Positions 16,682 to 24,255 of a stretch of 44,035 bases of DNA are shown here, piece after piece. The notes below the pieces were generated by a model. The model was not told the DNA's origin. It made no database searches and saw only the letters and a list, made by a program, of their open reading frames with translations. Location: the NCBI GenBank assembly GCA_003577005.1, contig QEUW01000016.1, positions 1 to 44,035 of the forward strand, read 5' to 3'. The translations under genes and the position numbers were made by a program. This DNA comes from Chloroflexota bacterium (GTDB lineage Bacteria > Chloroflexota > Anaerolineae > Caldilineales > Caldilineaceae). Positions within the stretch are counted from its first letter, which is position 1, and each line of letters begins with the position of its first letter.

Positions 16682-17146
16682 TCAACCGCCCAACAGCCGG
16701 CGCACCACCTGGCTGACCAACCTGCCATCGGCGCGGCCGGCCACCTGAGCGATAACCGGCCCCATTACGCGGCCCAGCTCGCGCGCCGAGGTAGCGCCTG
16801 TTTCAGCGATGACCTGGCGTGCGATGGTCTCTACTTCGGCCTCGCTCAACGCCTGGGGCAGATAGCGCTCAAAGATGGCGACGTCGGCTAGCTCGGCCTG
16901 GGCGCGATCGTGAGCGCCCAACTTCTCGTACTCGGCGGCTGTGTCGCGGCGGCGCTTGGCCAGCTTCTGCAACACTGTAACCGCCTCAGCGTCGGTGAGC
17001 GGGCGGTTTTCCGTCGCAGTTCGGGCTTCGGTCAGCGCTGTCTTGGCGGCGCGCAGGGCCTGTTTGGCAGTTTCGTCCTTTTGACGCATGGCCTGGGTCA
17101 GGTCGGCATCGATGCGTTCCACCAGGGTCAATGTCTTATCTGTCAT
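16682..17146 (-). CDS. yqeY: GatB/YqeY domain protein
   Basis: This 154-residue all-helical protein is of the YqeY family. Typical segments are LTQAMRQKDETAKQALRAAKTAL, RPLTDAEAVTVLQKLAKRRRD and FERYLPQALSEAEVETIARQVI, ending with MGPVIAQVAGRADGRLVSQVVRRLL. The family resembles the tail domain of GatB, which binds tRNA in the amidotransferase, but the free-standing protein has no settled function. The ATG at 17146 starts MTDKTLTLVERI; a longer in-frame version is unlikely. It sits 36 bases after the VTT gene and is probably co-transcribed. Confidence 0.9.
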   Translation of the reverse strand: MTDKTLTLVERIDADLTQAMRQKDETAKQALRAAKTALTEARTATENRPLTDAEAVTVLQKLAKRRRDTAAEYEKLGAHDRAQAELADVAIFERYLPQALSEAEVETIARQVIAETGATSARELGRVMGPVIAQVAGRADGRLVSQVVRRLLGG

Positions 17147-17182
17147 TAGAAATGCGCTCACTTTATCCAATCCGGTTTTGAT

Positions 17183-17914
17183 CTAGCCGGATAAACGTTG
17201 TTGAACCGCCTGGTCAATCCAGTGCATGAACGGTTCTTGAAACCGCAGAAACAGGGCAAGCAGGGCGGCCAGCAATGCAAAGATCAGGAGTAGTTGCCAC
17301 CATACCAGCCCTACCGCCCCAGCGCCCACAGCTGCTACAACAAAAGTGGCTGGGACGCGAATCGCAAGCGTGAGCAGCACAACTTTGAGATACCTTACCT
17401 GCGCCAGTCCGGCCAGAAAGTAAGGCAGATCACCCGTAGGCGCGGCCAGGAGCACAAACCAGAACCAGGCGCTGTCGCTATGGGTGATGCGCTCCCAACG
17501 CGCCAGCCGCTCTGCGCCCATAAGCTGTTCGACCCAACCACGACCGTAGCGACGGGCCAGCCACATGGCCAGGGTCGCGCCGCTCAACAACCCTACGGCA
17601 CCCCAAACCCCACCCCAGAACGGGCCGTACAGATAACCGGCTGCGGCCTGTACGACATAACCGGGAATCGGCGCCACCACAATTTGGAGCGCATTGAAAA
17701 CCACCAATGCAAGCGGGCCAAACCAGCCCAGACCTACGACAAATTGTTGCAAAGCTTGCTCATCGCGCAACAATGCCCACACCACCGGCCCATAGCGCCA
17801 AAGCACAATGCCGAAACCAAGCAATCCTACGAACCACCACCCTAGGCGCCATGCTTTACTCACGGCTGGAGGCCAGCTACGGCGCCAATCTGACAGCATT
17901 CGGACCAAATCCAT
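17183..17914 (-). CDS. TVP38/DedA-like (VTT domain) membrane protein
   Basis: The 243-residue protein has about six hydrophobic segments and the VTT core: FNALQIVVAPIPGYVVQAAA, then GYLYGPFWGGVWGAVGLLSG and ATLAMWLARRYGR. A second half ends in 'RVPATFVVAAVGAG'. VTT proteins are re-entrant-loop lipid scramblases or transporters, some acting on undecaprenyl phosphate, which would fit the undecaprenol-type kinase in the same block. The ATG at 17914 starts 7 bases after a TATAAT box, so translation would begin at or within one or two bases of the transcript start (leaderless). Confidence 0.85.
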   Translation of the reverse strand: MDLVRMLSDWRRSWPPAVSKAWRLGWWFVGLLGFGIVLWRYGPVVWALLRDEQALQQFVVGLGWFGPLALVVFNALQIVVAPIPGYVVQAAAGYLYGPFWGGVWGAVGLLSGATLAMWLARRYGRGWVEQLMGAERLARWERITHSDSAWFWFVLLAAPTGDLPYFLAGLAQVRYLKVVLLTLAIRVPATFVVAAVGAGAVGLVWWQLLLIFALLAALLALFLRFQEPFMHWIDQAVQQRLSG

Positions 17915-17920
17915 GCGTCA

Positions 17921-17948
17921 ATTATACCCCTGACATCCTCTATGTCAA
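17921..17948 (-). promoter_or_regulatory. Promoter of the VTT-yqeY-pgpH-ybeY-dgkA-yjjX block
   Basis: On the minus strand TTGACA (17943-17948) and TATAAT (17921-17926) are 16 bases apart. Both hexamers are exact consensus. Only 6 bases separate the -10 box from the ATG at 17914, which predicts a leaderless message. Confidence 0.8.
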
Positions 17949-18154
17949 TTGAGCCACATAGTGATAGGGCAAGATGGCATCTTGTCTTATGTTAGCCCCG
18001 CACAAAACTGGTACTTGCCGAGGAAGCAAAAGCAGAGGATAATAGGAGTACCCATACTGCTAGACCGCTGCGCTGTCTGGTTCACCGGCTACATGCACCA
18101 AGCTAGGACAACGACTTGTTGCTTTGCTAACAGCCACAGGATTCGGAGCAAGCA

Positions 18155-18949
18155 ATGACAATACCCACCGCAACACCCTACCAGGACATCCTGGTCGAGA
18201 CGCCTCGGCCCGGCGTCGGCCTGATCCGTTTCAACCGGCCCCAGGCGCTCAACGCGCTGCGCACACAGTTGATGGAGGAGTTGCTCGCCGCACTCCGCGC
18301 CTTTGACAGTGACTCCACCGTTGGCGCTATCGTCATCACTGGCAACGAGCGGGCTTTCTCTGCTGGCGCCGACATCCACGAAATGGCCGACTCCTCGCCA
18401 ACGGCTATGCTCAGACGGGGCTCGGTCGAACGTTGGGCACAACTGCGCGGCGTGCGCAAGCCGATCATCGCCGCCGTTAGCGGTCACTGTCTTGGCGGCG
18501 GTTGTGAGCTGGCAATGACCTGCGATATCATTGTCGCCGCCGAAAATGCCAGCTTTGGCCAGCCGGAAATCAATATCGGCGTGATCCCAGGCGCCGGCGG
18601 CACGCAGCGGCTGGCCCGCGCCGTCGGCAAGTCATTGACCATGGAGATGGTGCTCAACGACCGCCGCCTGACGGCCGCGGAGGCGTTGCAAGCGGGCCTG
18701 GTCAGCCGGGTGGCCCCCGTCGCCAGCTATCTGGACGAGGCGCTGACCCTGGCCTTTCAAATTGCCGAACGCGCCCCGCTCGCCGTCCAATTGGGCAAAG
18801 AGGCGGTCAACAAGGCTTTTGACCTCTCGCTCAGCGACGGGCTGGCCTACGAGCAAAAACTCTTCTTCCTCCTCTTTGCCAGCGAAGACCAGAAAGAGGG
18901 GATGCGCGCTTTTGGTGAAAAACGGAAACCAGTGTGGACAGGGAGGTGA
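18155..18949 (+). CDS. Enoyl-CoA hydratase/isomerase family protein
   Basis: The 264-residue crotonase-fold enzyme has the oxyanion-hole motifs RAFSAGADIHEM and GHCLGGGCELAM, then the two catalytic-type Glu positions in FGQPEINIGVIPGAGGTQRL. This is the classical enoyl-CoA hydratase pattern (trans-2-enoyl-CoA to 3-hydroxyacyl-CoA, beta-oxidation). The length and C-terminal DQKEGMRAFGEKRKP are normal. GGAG 7 bases before ATG supports the start. Its TGA stop lies inside the Shine-Dalgarno of the next gene, a CHAT protein with no known link to fatty acid metabolism, so coupling is by position only. Confidence 0.92.
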   Translation: MTIPTATPYQDILVETPRPGVGLIRFNRPQALNALRTQLMEELLAALRAFDSDSTVGAIVITGNERAFSAGADIHEMADSSPTAMLRRGSVERWAQLRGVRKPIIAAVSGHCLGGGCELAMTCDIIVAAENASFGQPEINIGVIPGAGGTQRLARAVGKSLTMEMVLNDRRLTAAEALQAGLVSRVAPVASYLDEALTLAFQIAERAPLAVQLGKEAVNKAFDLSLSDGLAYEQKLFFLLFASEDQKEGMRAFGEKRKPVWTGR

Positions 18950-18951
18950 GT

Positions 18952-21297
18952 GTGGATGCGCGCGTCTTTGACCAACGCCGTAGCCCGGAGACGCTGGCGG
19001 CGGCGCTCAATCTGTTATTCGACCACTGGCTCAACCTGCCTGTCGAACTGCGCAAGCAGATCGATGAGCGCCGCCGCCAGCTTCGGCTCGAATTGCCGAC
19101 GACGCCCCCCCTCCAGCGCGCCGGGCGCATCATCGCCTTTCTCAACGAGTTGGAAGCCATCCCGCAAGTGGCCGCCATTGCCGGCCCAATCCTGGAGGCT
19201 GGCAAGGGTCCAAGTTACCGGCTCATCGTTCAATTTACTGATGAGCAGTTGCGCGACCTGATAACTACGTTGGCCACACCGGCGCCTGAGCCGGAAGCTG
19301 CCGTTGTCCAGCCAGAGCTGCTGCCGTTTCAACTCCACATGACGACCGCACCGCCCGCCGCAGCCGGCGCGCCGATCCCACTGCTGGTTCATCTGACGCC
19401 AGACACACGCCCTGCCTCCCAACAGGGCGACGCCATCTTGATCCCCTTTGTCGATCTGCGCCAGCCGGTGCGAGTAGAGGTCCTGCTCAAAGCGCCCGGC
19501 TTTAGCGAGGCAACCGGCGACTGGACGAGATTGATCGATCTGTTCTCGCTGGGGCGCTCGCTGCCGGCGATCTTTTTGTTGCAGGGTGATGGAACGACCG
19601 GGGAGCAATCAATCTGGGTGCAGATCAACCAGGTGGCCGGCAGTGCGCTGCGCAAGGTCAATATCGTCTCTCCGTTGGTGGCAAAGTCGGTCATGCCGTC
19701 CAGTCTCGAAGCGGCACCGCTGCGCAGCGCCGCCGCGCCCACCCAGCGGGCGTTCTACACCGATGTACAGTTCCCCAGCCAGGTGTTGGCGCGCACCGTA
19801 CACCCGCTGGTTGTGCGGCTGACGTTGGAACAGTCTGCAAGCAGCCGTGTAGCGAGCCAGGCGAACATCTCGTTTGCCAATCCTCATCAGGCCGAGGCGA
19901 TCGAAGTGGTGGTAGACGCTCCCGGCTTTACCGAGCAGAGCGGCAACTTGCGCCGCATCTTTAGTCTCTACAGCGAGATCGACTCGCAGCCGGCTGTCTT
20001 TCTGTTGCAAGCCGGCGAGACAATCGGGCGTCACCAGGTCACGCTGGATTTTTATCACCGCGGCCGGCTGCTGCTCAACACCTTCTTCGAGGCGGAGATT
20101 GTCGAGCAGCTGGCCGACACACCTCCCCAATTACGCACCCGGCCAGATACGCCACCATTGGAGCCGATCCCTCAACATCCGCCAGAGCCACCCGACCTCG
20201 AACTACGCATTCTCTTTGACCCGCAGACTCGCGTACTGCGTTTCCGGCTTCATGCCGAAAATGCCGAATTGGGCTATCGAGACCGTGAACTGGGCGAAGT
20301 CCGGCTGGCGGCCGACCCGCACCAATTCCTGGAGCAGACCTTTATCCAACTCAGCGAACTGGCTGCGCGGCCGGTTGATACGCTGTCCGAAAGCGACACA
20401 GCCGCCCAGTTCGATGACCTGGTCACCATCGGTCAGGATCTGTTTTACAAGCTCTTCTCTCCCGAGTTGCGACAGGAATACTGGCGGGTCAAACAGCTAC
20501 GCGAAACAGGCAAGGTGCGTTCCCTCCTGCTGATCAGCGACGAGCCGTGGATCCCTTGGGAATTGGTCAAGCCCTATGAGTTCGACCGCACCAGCAATCA
20601 GGCGCGGCAAGATGGCTTCTTGGCCGAATCCTTTCAGGTGGCGCGCTGGCTTACGAAACGCGGCGTTGGCTCGCATATCGATATCACCGCTGCCCGGTTG
20701 GTGGCGCCGGCATCCAACCTCATGTATTCGCAAAAAGAGATCGATTATTTTGCTACATTGGGCCAGCGCGGCGTAGAGGTCGGCAAGCCGCTCGGGGCCC
20801 GGAGCGATGTGCTGGCAACGATGCGCACGGCTCGGGTCAAACTGCTCCACCTGGCCGCACACGGCAACTTCAAGCCCGACAACCCCTATGATTCGCCCCT
20901 CGAACTCGACAGTGGCGAATACTTGCGCCCCTCCGACCTGGCGGGCGCCCGCGCCGAAGCGTTGCGTATGGAGCGCCCCCTGGTCTTTCTCAACGCCTGC
21001 CACGGCGCCCAGATCGCCTTTGCCCTCACCGGTCTGGGTGGCTGGGCCGAGCGGATGGTCGGCGACATCGGCGTCAGCGCCTTCGTCGGTGCGCTGTGGG
21101 AGATCAACGACCTGCTGGCAGCCGAGTTTGCCATCCACTTTTACGATCAACTCATCGAGGGCCGGCCCCTGGCCGGGGCGTTCCACGCCGCCCGGCTTCA
21201 CATCCGCGCCCAGGCCCCTGCCAATCCCACTTGGCTGGCCTATACCCTCTACGCCGACCCCAATGCGCAGGTAAGGTGGAGTGGGCTGCGGCGATGA
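18952..21297 (+). CDS. CHAT-domain protein with two Ig-like repeats
   Basis: The product has about 781 residues. Residues 1-100 are helical with no recognised family. Two similar beta-rich repeats follow (about 115-225 and 265-380), each containing a core like 'EVLLKAPGF' / 'EVVVDAPGF' and then 'PAIFLLQ' / 'PAVFLLQ'. A linker leads to a C-terminal CHAT domain (about 500-780) with catalytic-type His in LLHLAAHGNF (residue ~637) and Cys in FLNACHGAQ (~683). The CHAT fold is a caspase-like peptidase. The start is set at the GTG at 18952 because a full GGAGGTGA Shine-Dalgarno lies at 18942-18949; an in-frame GTG at 18934 would give 6 more residues. The neighbour enoyl-CoA hydratase stop is within this Shine-Dalgarno. 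No signal peptide is seen. Confidence 0.85.
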   Translation: MDARVFDQRRSPETLAAALNLLFDHWLNLPVELRKQIDERRRQLRLELPTTPPLQRAGRIIAFLNELEAIPQVAAIAGPILEAGKGPSYRLIVQFTDEQLRDLITTLATPAPEPEAAVVQPELLPFQLHMTTAPPAAAGAPIPLLVHLTPDTRPASQQGDAILIPFVDLRQPVRVEVLLKAPGFSEATGDWTRLIDLFSLGRSLPAIFLLQGDGTTGEQSIWVQINQVAGSALRKVNIVSPLVAKSVMPSSLEAAPLRSAAAPTQRAFYTDVQFPSQVLARTVHPLVVRLTLEQSASSRVASQANISFANPHQAEAIEVVVDAPGFTEQSGNLRRIFSLYSEIDSQPAVFLLQAGETIGRHQVTLDFYHRGRLLLNTFFEAEIVEQLADTPPQLRTRPDTPPLEPIPQHPPEPPDLELRILFDPQTRVLRFRLHAENAELGYRDRELGEVRLAADPHQFLEQTFIQLSELAARPVDTLSESDTAAQFDDLVTIGQDLFYKLFSPELRQEYWRVKQLRETGKVRSLLLISDEPWIPWELVKPYEFDRTSNQARQDGFLAESFQVARWLTKRGVGSHIDITAARLVAPASNLMYSQKEIDYFATLGQRGVEVGKPLGARSDVLATMRTARVKLLHLAAHGNFKPDNPYDSPLELDSGEYLRPSDLAGARAEALRMERPLVFLNACHGAQIAFALTGLGGWAERMVGDIGVSAFVGALWEINDLLAAEFAIHFYDQLIEGRPLAGAFHAARLHIRAQAPANPTWLAYTLYADPNAQVRWSGLRR

Positions 21298-21324
21298 GAG
21301 GGAGCGATTCTCACTTCGGCGCCA

Positions 21325-21422
21325 ATAGACCGCGGATTGGGCGGGGCCCAGGGGGCGCCCCGCGGATTCATACAAAATCCTATCCGCGAAAATCAGCCGA
21401 ATCCGCCCAGTCCGCGGTCTAT
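21325..21422. repeat. 98-bp inverted-repeat element before rpsF
   Basis: ATAGACCGCGGATTGGGCGG (21325-21344) matches the inverted complement at 21403-21422 in 19 of 20 positions. Inner sequence also folds (CGCGGATT ... AATCC.. CCGCG). It fills most of the 303-base gap between the CHAT gene and rpsF and contains no gene. Confidence 0.7.
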
Positions 21423-21463
21423 AGTGGACAAATTTGAAATTGCAGGCTGCAAGCAGGCAAGAT

Positions 21464-21492
21464 TTGCCTGTTCCTACCTCCTGTGCTAAACT
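21464..21492 (+). promoter_or_regulatory. Probable promoter of rpsF operon
   Basis: TTGCCT (21464-21469), 17-base spacer, TAAACT (21487-21492). Match is moderate. The start site would be near 21499. Confidence 0.5.
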
Positions 21493-21507
21493 AACCGATT
21501 GTCTGTG

Positions 21508-21536
21508 ACGAGGGATCAGACTGGTCGATCCCTCGT
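21508..21536 (+). promoter_or_regulatory. Leader hairpin of the S6-S18 operon
   Basis: ACGAGGGATC (21508-21517) and GATCCCTCGT (21527-21536) form a 10-bp perfect stem, followed by TCTTTCTGTT. It starts about 9 bases after the predicted transcript start. It may be an attenuator or part of the S6:S18 autoregulatory leader; the diagnostic bulged CCG was not clearly found. Confidence 0.5.
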
Positions 21537-21601
21537 TCTTTCTGTTCGCGGGACGGTCCTGCGGGCATCTCCAGAGAAAGACTACAGGAGCATCTATCAA
21601 C

Positions 21602-21910
21602 ATGAGCGGTACAGACCTGCATAGTTATGAGTTGATCTACGTCCTCCAACCGGATGTGGACAACAACACCATCACCGATGTGCAGAACCGGCTGACCCAG
21701 GCGATCGCCGGGCAGCAGGGCGAAGTCAAGGCAACCGAAGTGTGGGGCAAGCGCACGCTCGCCTATCCTATCCAGAAACATGTGACGGGTTACTACGTGT
21801 TGCACCGTTTCGACATGAACCCGAGCGGGACGGAGGAACTGGAGCGATTGCTACGCTTCAATGAGAATGTGATCCGCTACCTGATTGTTCGTGACGAAGA
21901 CGAAGAGTAA
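21602..21910 (+). CDS. rpsF: 30S ribosomal protein S6
   Basis: The 102-residue protein has the S6 pattern: [37 protein letters not shown], then [17 protein letters not shown]. It binds S18 in the platform of the 30S subunit. It starts 23 bases before the gene for S18. The usual single-strand binding protein gene (ssb), often found between the two, is not present here. Confidence 0.96.
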   Translation: MSGTDLHSYELIYVLQPDVDNNTITDVQNRLTQAIAGQQGEVKATEVWGKRTLAYPIQKHVTGYYVLHRFDMNPSGTEELERLLRFNENVIRYLIVRDEDEE

Positions 21911-21933
21911 AGCTGGATAGAAAGGATAAGACC

Positions 21934-22548
21934 ATGAGCGAAGAGCGCAATCCAACCCCTGAAGAAGAAACAACACCGGTCGAGACGCCGGTAGTGGGTG
22001 CATCTGATGAACCTGCGACCCCAGTCGCATCGGCAGCCGCTGAAGAAGCTGTAGACGACGCCTCCGCCGCAACAGACGAGGCGAATGAAGGCGGTGAACC
22101 CGCCAGCGAAGCAACATTGACCGCCGAAGCCGCGAGTGACGAAGTTGTCGAGGAAACAGTTGAGGAAACAGTTGAGGAAACAGTCGAGGAAACAGTCGAG
22201 GAAACAGAAGTAGCCGAAGAGGTGCAGACAACGCCTCAACCAACCTCTGCCGCAGCCGCGCCGGAACCAACACAGACCGCCGGCCCCAAAGAATATTCGC
22301 CCGAATATGAGGTGGGTGGCCGCTCGCGCCGGATCAACATCGAAGTGCGGCTCGATGAGATCGACTATAAGAATGTCGCTCTGTTGGGCCGTTTTCTTGA
22401 CCCACGCGGGCGGATTCTGTCGCGGCGCAAGACGCGTGTCAGCGCCAAAGTGCAGCGGCGCGTCGTCAATGCCATCAAGCTGGCGCGCCACATTGCCCTG
22501 CTCCCTTACACAGCAGACCAAACGCGAATCGTGCGGAGGCGCAGATAA
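21934..22548 (+). CDS. rpsR: 30S ribosomal protein S18 with long acidic N-terminal extension
   Basis: The C-terminal 65 residues (about 140-204) are a normal S18: [20 protein letters not shown], then [19 protein letters not shown] and [11 protein letters not shown]. The preceding ~135 residues are highly acidic and Ala/Glu/Thr-rich, with five VEET units (residues 72-91) encoded by a 12-base tandem repeat at 22147-22206. S18 is usually near 75-80 residues, so the protein is more than twice normal size. It is 3 bases from the next gene. The start at 21934 follows GAAAGGATAAGACC; the in-frame codons show no later strong Shine-Dalgarno that would give the short form. The extension could be cleaved or could bind RNA-binding partners (inference). 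Confidence 0.9.
   Translation: MSEERNPTPEEETTPVETPVVGASDEPATPVASAAAEEAVDDASAATDEANEGGEPASEATLTAEAASDEVVEETVEETVEETVEETVEETEVAEEVQTTPQPTSAAAAPEPTQTAGPKEYSPEYEVGGRSRRINIEVRLDEIDYKNVALLGRFLDPRGRILSRRKTRVSAKVQRRVVNAIKLARHIALLPYTADQTRIVRRRR
22147..22206 (+). repeat. 12-bp tandem repeat, five units, in rpsR
   Basis: GTTGAGGAAACA-type units (third base of the Val codon varies: GTT/GTC) repeat five times in frame and encode VEET. Such units can expand or contract by slippage without breaking the reading frame. Confidence 0.85.
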
Positions 22549-22551
22549 GGC

Positions 22552-24111
22552 ATGGCCAAACGCAAGCGGCAGGTCGCAGAAGAACGTGAATTAACTCGCA
22601 AAGAAGTCCGCCTGCGCGCCCGTGACCGGCAACGCAACCGTCGCCTCTACATTGGCGCGGGGATCGCCATTGGCCTGGCCCTGATTCTGGTTATAATCGG
22701 GGCCACCATCCAGTATGGCGTGCGGCCAAACAGCCCGGTTGCTACCGTGGGCGAGGAGCGGATCATTACGCGCGACTTCTGGCAGCGGATGCGCTTTGAG
22801 CGGTGGCAGCTGCAGAATCAGCTGGCCCAGATGCAACAACTGCAGGCGCAGTTCGGGCAGAATCTCTTCGCCGGGCAGATCACGCAGTTGCAGAGTACGC
22901 TCTCCAGTCCCTTTGCGCTGGGCGTCCAGGTGCTCGACCAGATGATCGATGAGGCGGTGATTCGCCAACAGGCCGCTGCACGCGGCATTACCGTCAGTGA
23001 TGAAGAGGTAGATGCCGCGTTGCGCGAGGAGATCGCCAATAGTCGTGGGGCAATCACCGAGCCACAGGCCACCGAAACAGCCGACGCCTCCGCCGCAGCC
23101 ACGAGCACGGCGGAAAGTTGGACGCCCACGCCCATGGCCACGCTCGACGCCAGTGCTGCGGTCACGGCTACGGCCACCCCCTTGCCCACGCCCGAACCAC
23201 TGCCCACCCGTCCGATCATCTCCGAGACAGGGTATACAGAAGGGCTCAACCTGCTGACAGAAAACCTGACAGCGGCGGGTGGCCTGTCCGTGGATCAATA
23301 CCGCGAAGTCGTACGGATGCGGCTGTTGGCCGAGAAGCTGCAAGAGGTGGTGACAGCGGAGACGGTGCAGGCTACGGAAGAGCAAATTCATGCCCGCCAT
23401 ATTTTGATTGCCATCGAAGAACCGGTCCCGACGCCGTTCTCACTGGATACAATCACCGAAACCGAACCCATCACGGCAGCCGTGCCGTTGACCGACTTAC
23501 GCACCCTCACCACCGATGTTGAGAGCAGCGCCGATGCGGCTATGACGGATACAGCCACGCTGACCGCAACCGCTGGCGTGACCGATGTCGATCTCCTGAC
23601 CACAACCGACGAACTCACTACCAGTGCAGAGGTCACCACTCCTGCCGGCGTGACCGATACAGAGGGCCTGACCGGCACTGCGTCGATCTCGCCGACGGAA
23701 GACCTGACCAGCACTGCCGAGGCCGAAGCGCTGGCGTTGGCCCAGGAGTTGCGCAGCCGGCTGCTGGCCGGTGAGGATTTTTCTGCTCTAGCCCAGGAAT
23801 ACAGCGATGACCCCAGCAATGCCGGCAATGGCGGCGACCTCGGCTGGTTTGGCCGTGGCCAGATGGTGCCGGAATTCGATGAGGTCGCCTTCAGCCTGCC
23901 GCTCAACGAGGTGAGCGAGCCGGTCAAGACCCAGTTTGGCTATCATCTGATTGAGGTGCTGGAGAAGGACGCCAACCGTCCCAAAGACGAATTCCAGCTC
24001 CAGCAGGAACGGCAGCAAGCGTTCCAAACCTGGTTGCAAGAGCAAAAGACCGCCATCAATATCGAGCGACCACAAGATCTCGTTTCGCTCCTTCCATCGG
24101 ATCTGAGATAA
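22552..24111 (+). CDS. Membrane-anchored parvulin-type peptidyl-prolyl isomerase
   Basis: The product has 519 residues. A basic N-terminus (residues 1-30) precedes a transmembrane helix ([20 protein letters not shown], about 33-53), so the bulk faces outside the membrane, as in PrsA/SurA. A SurA-type N-domain follows ([20 protein letters not shown]). The parvulin domain starts at [16 protein letters not shown] and ends with [21 protein letters not shown] and [10 protein letters not shown]. It is interrupted by about 110 Thr/Ala-rich residues (about 295-400) between its first strand and first helix. A second Thr/Pro-rich stretch lies at 165-220. It would assist folding of secreted proteins. 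The start 3 bases after rpsR suggests co-transcription. Confidence 0.9.
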   Translation: MAKRKRQVAEERELTRKEVRLRARDRQRNRRLYIGAGIAIGLALILVIIGATIQYGVRPNSPVATVGEERIITRDFWQRMRFERWQLQNQLAQMQQLQAQFGQNLFAGQITQLQSTLSSPFALGVQVLDQMIDEAVIRQQAAARGITVSDEEVDAALREEIANSRGAITEPQATETADASAAATSTAESWTPTPMATLDASAAVTATATPLPTPEPLPTRPIISETGYTEGLNLLTENLTAAGGLSVDQYREVVRMRLLAEKLQEVVTAETVQATEEQIHARHILIAIEEPVPTPFSLDTITETEPITAAVPLTDLRTLTTDVESSADAAMTDTATLTATAGVTDVDLLTTTDELTTSAEVTTPAGVTDTEGLTGTASISPTEDLTSTAEAEALALAQELRSRLLAGEDFSALAQEYSDDPSNAGNGGDLGWFGRGQMVPEFDEVAFSLPLNEVSEPVKTQFGYHLIEVLEKDANRPKDEFQLQQERQQAFQTWLQEQKTAINIERPQDLVSLLPSDLR

Positions 24112-24126
24112 GCGGCTCTTCCGATT

Positions 24127-24160
24127 CGCGGAGTTCGCACGAGGGCGTGCGAACTCCGCG
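24127..24160. repeat. 15-bp stem hairpin, family GGAGTTCGCACG, copy 1
   Basis: A perfect 15-base stem (24127-24141 with 24146-24160) surrounds the loop AGGG. The core 12 bases GGAGTTCGCACG recur in the gap between the two ileS genes (32170-32197). It lies downstream of the isomerase gene and before the terminator. Confidence 0.75.
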
Positions 24161-24198
24161 TTCTCCATCGCAAAAGGGCCGATAAACTCCACACACAC

Positions 24199-24230
24199 AA
24201 AAAGGGACCGGTCGCGACCGGCCCCTTTTT
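24199..24230. terminator. Bidirectional intrinsic terminator
   Basis: AAAAAGGGACCGGTCGC and its partner GACCGGCCCCTTTTT form a stable GC stem flanked by an A-run and a T-run. It can end transcription from the S6-S18-isomerase operon on one strand and from mtaB-pheS on the other. Confidence 0.88.
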
Positions 24231-24255
24231 GATTGTAGAGCGTGCGATTTTGCGA

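Noticed and set aside
17949..18154. Possible small gene or RNA between the VTT and enoyl-CoA hydratase genes
   Set aside because: No frame with a start signal, no strong hairpin and no promoter pair were seen on either strand.
21508..21536. Intrinsic terminator before rpsF
   Set aside because: The tail is TCTTTCTG, not a clean T-run, and it lies after the rpsF promoter, so a leader role is more likely.
20497..21603. Minus-strand open frame of 368 codons across the CHAT domain and rpsF promoter
   Set aside because: It is a shadow of the CHAT coding frame; the opposite strand has catalytic motifs and codon bias.
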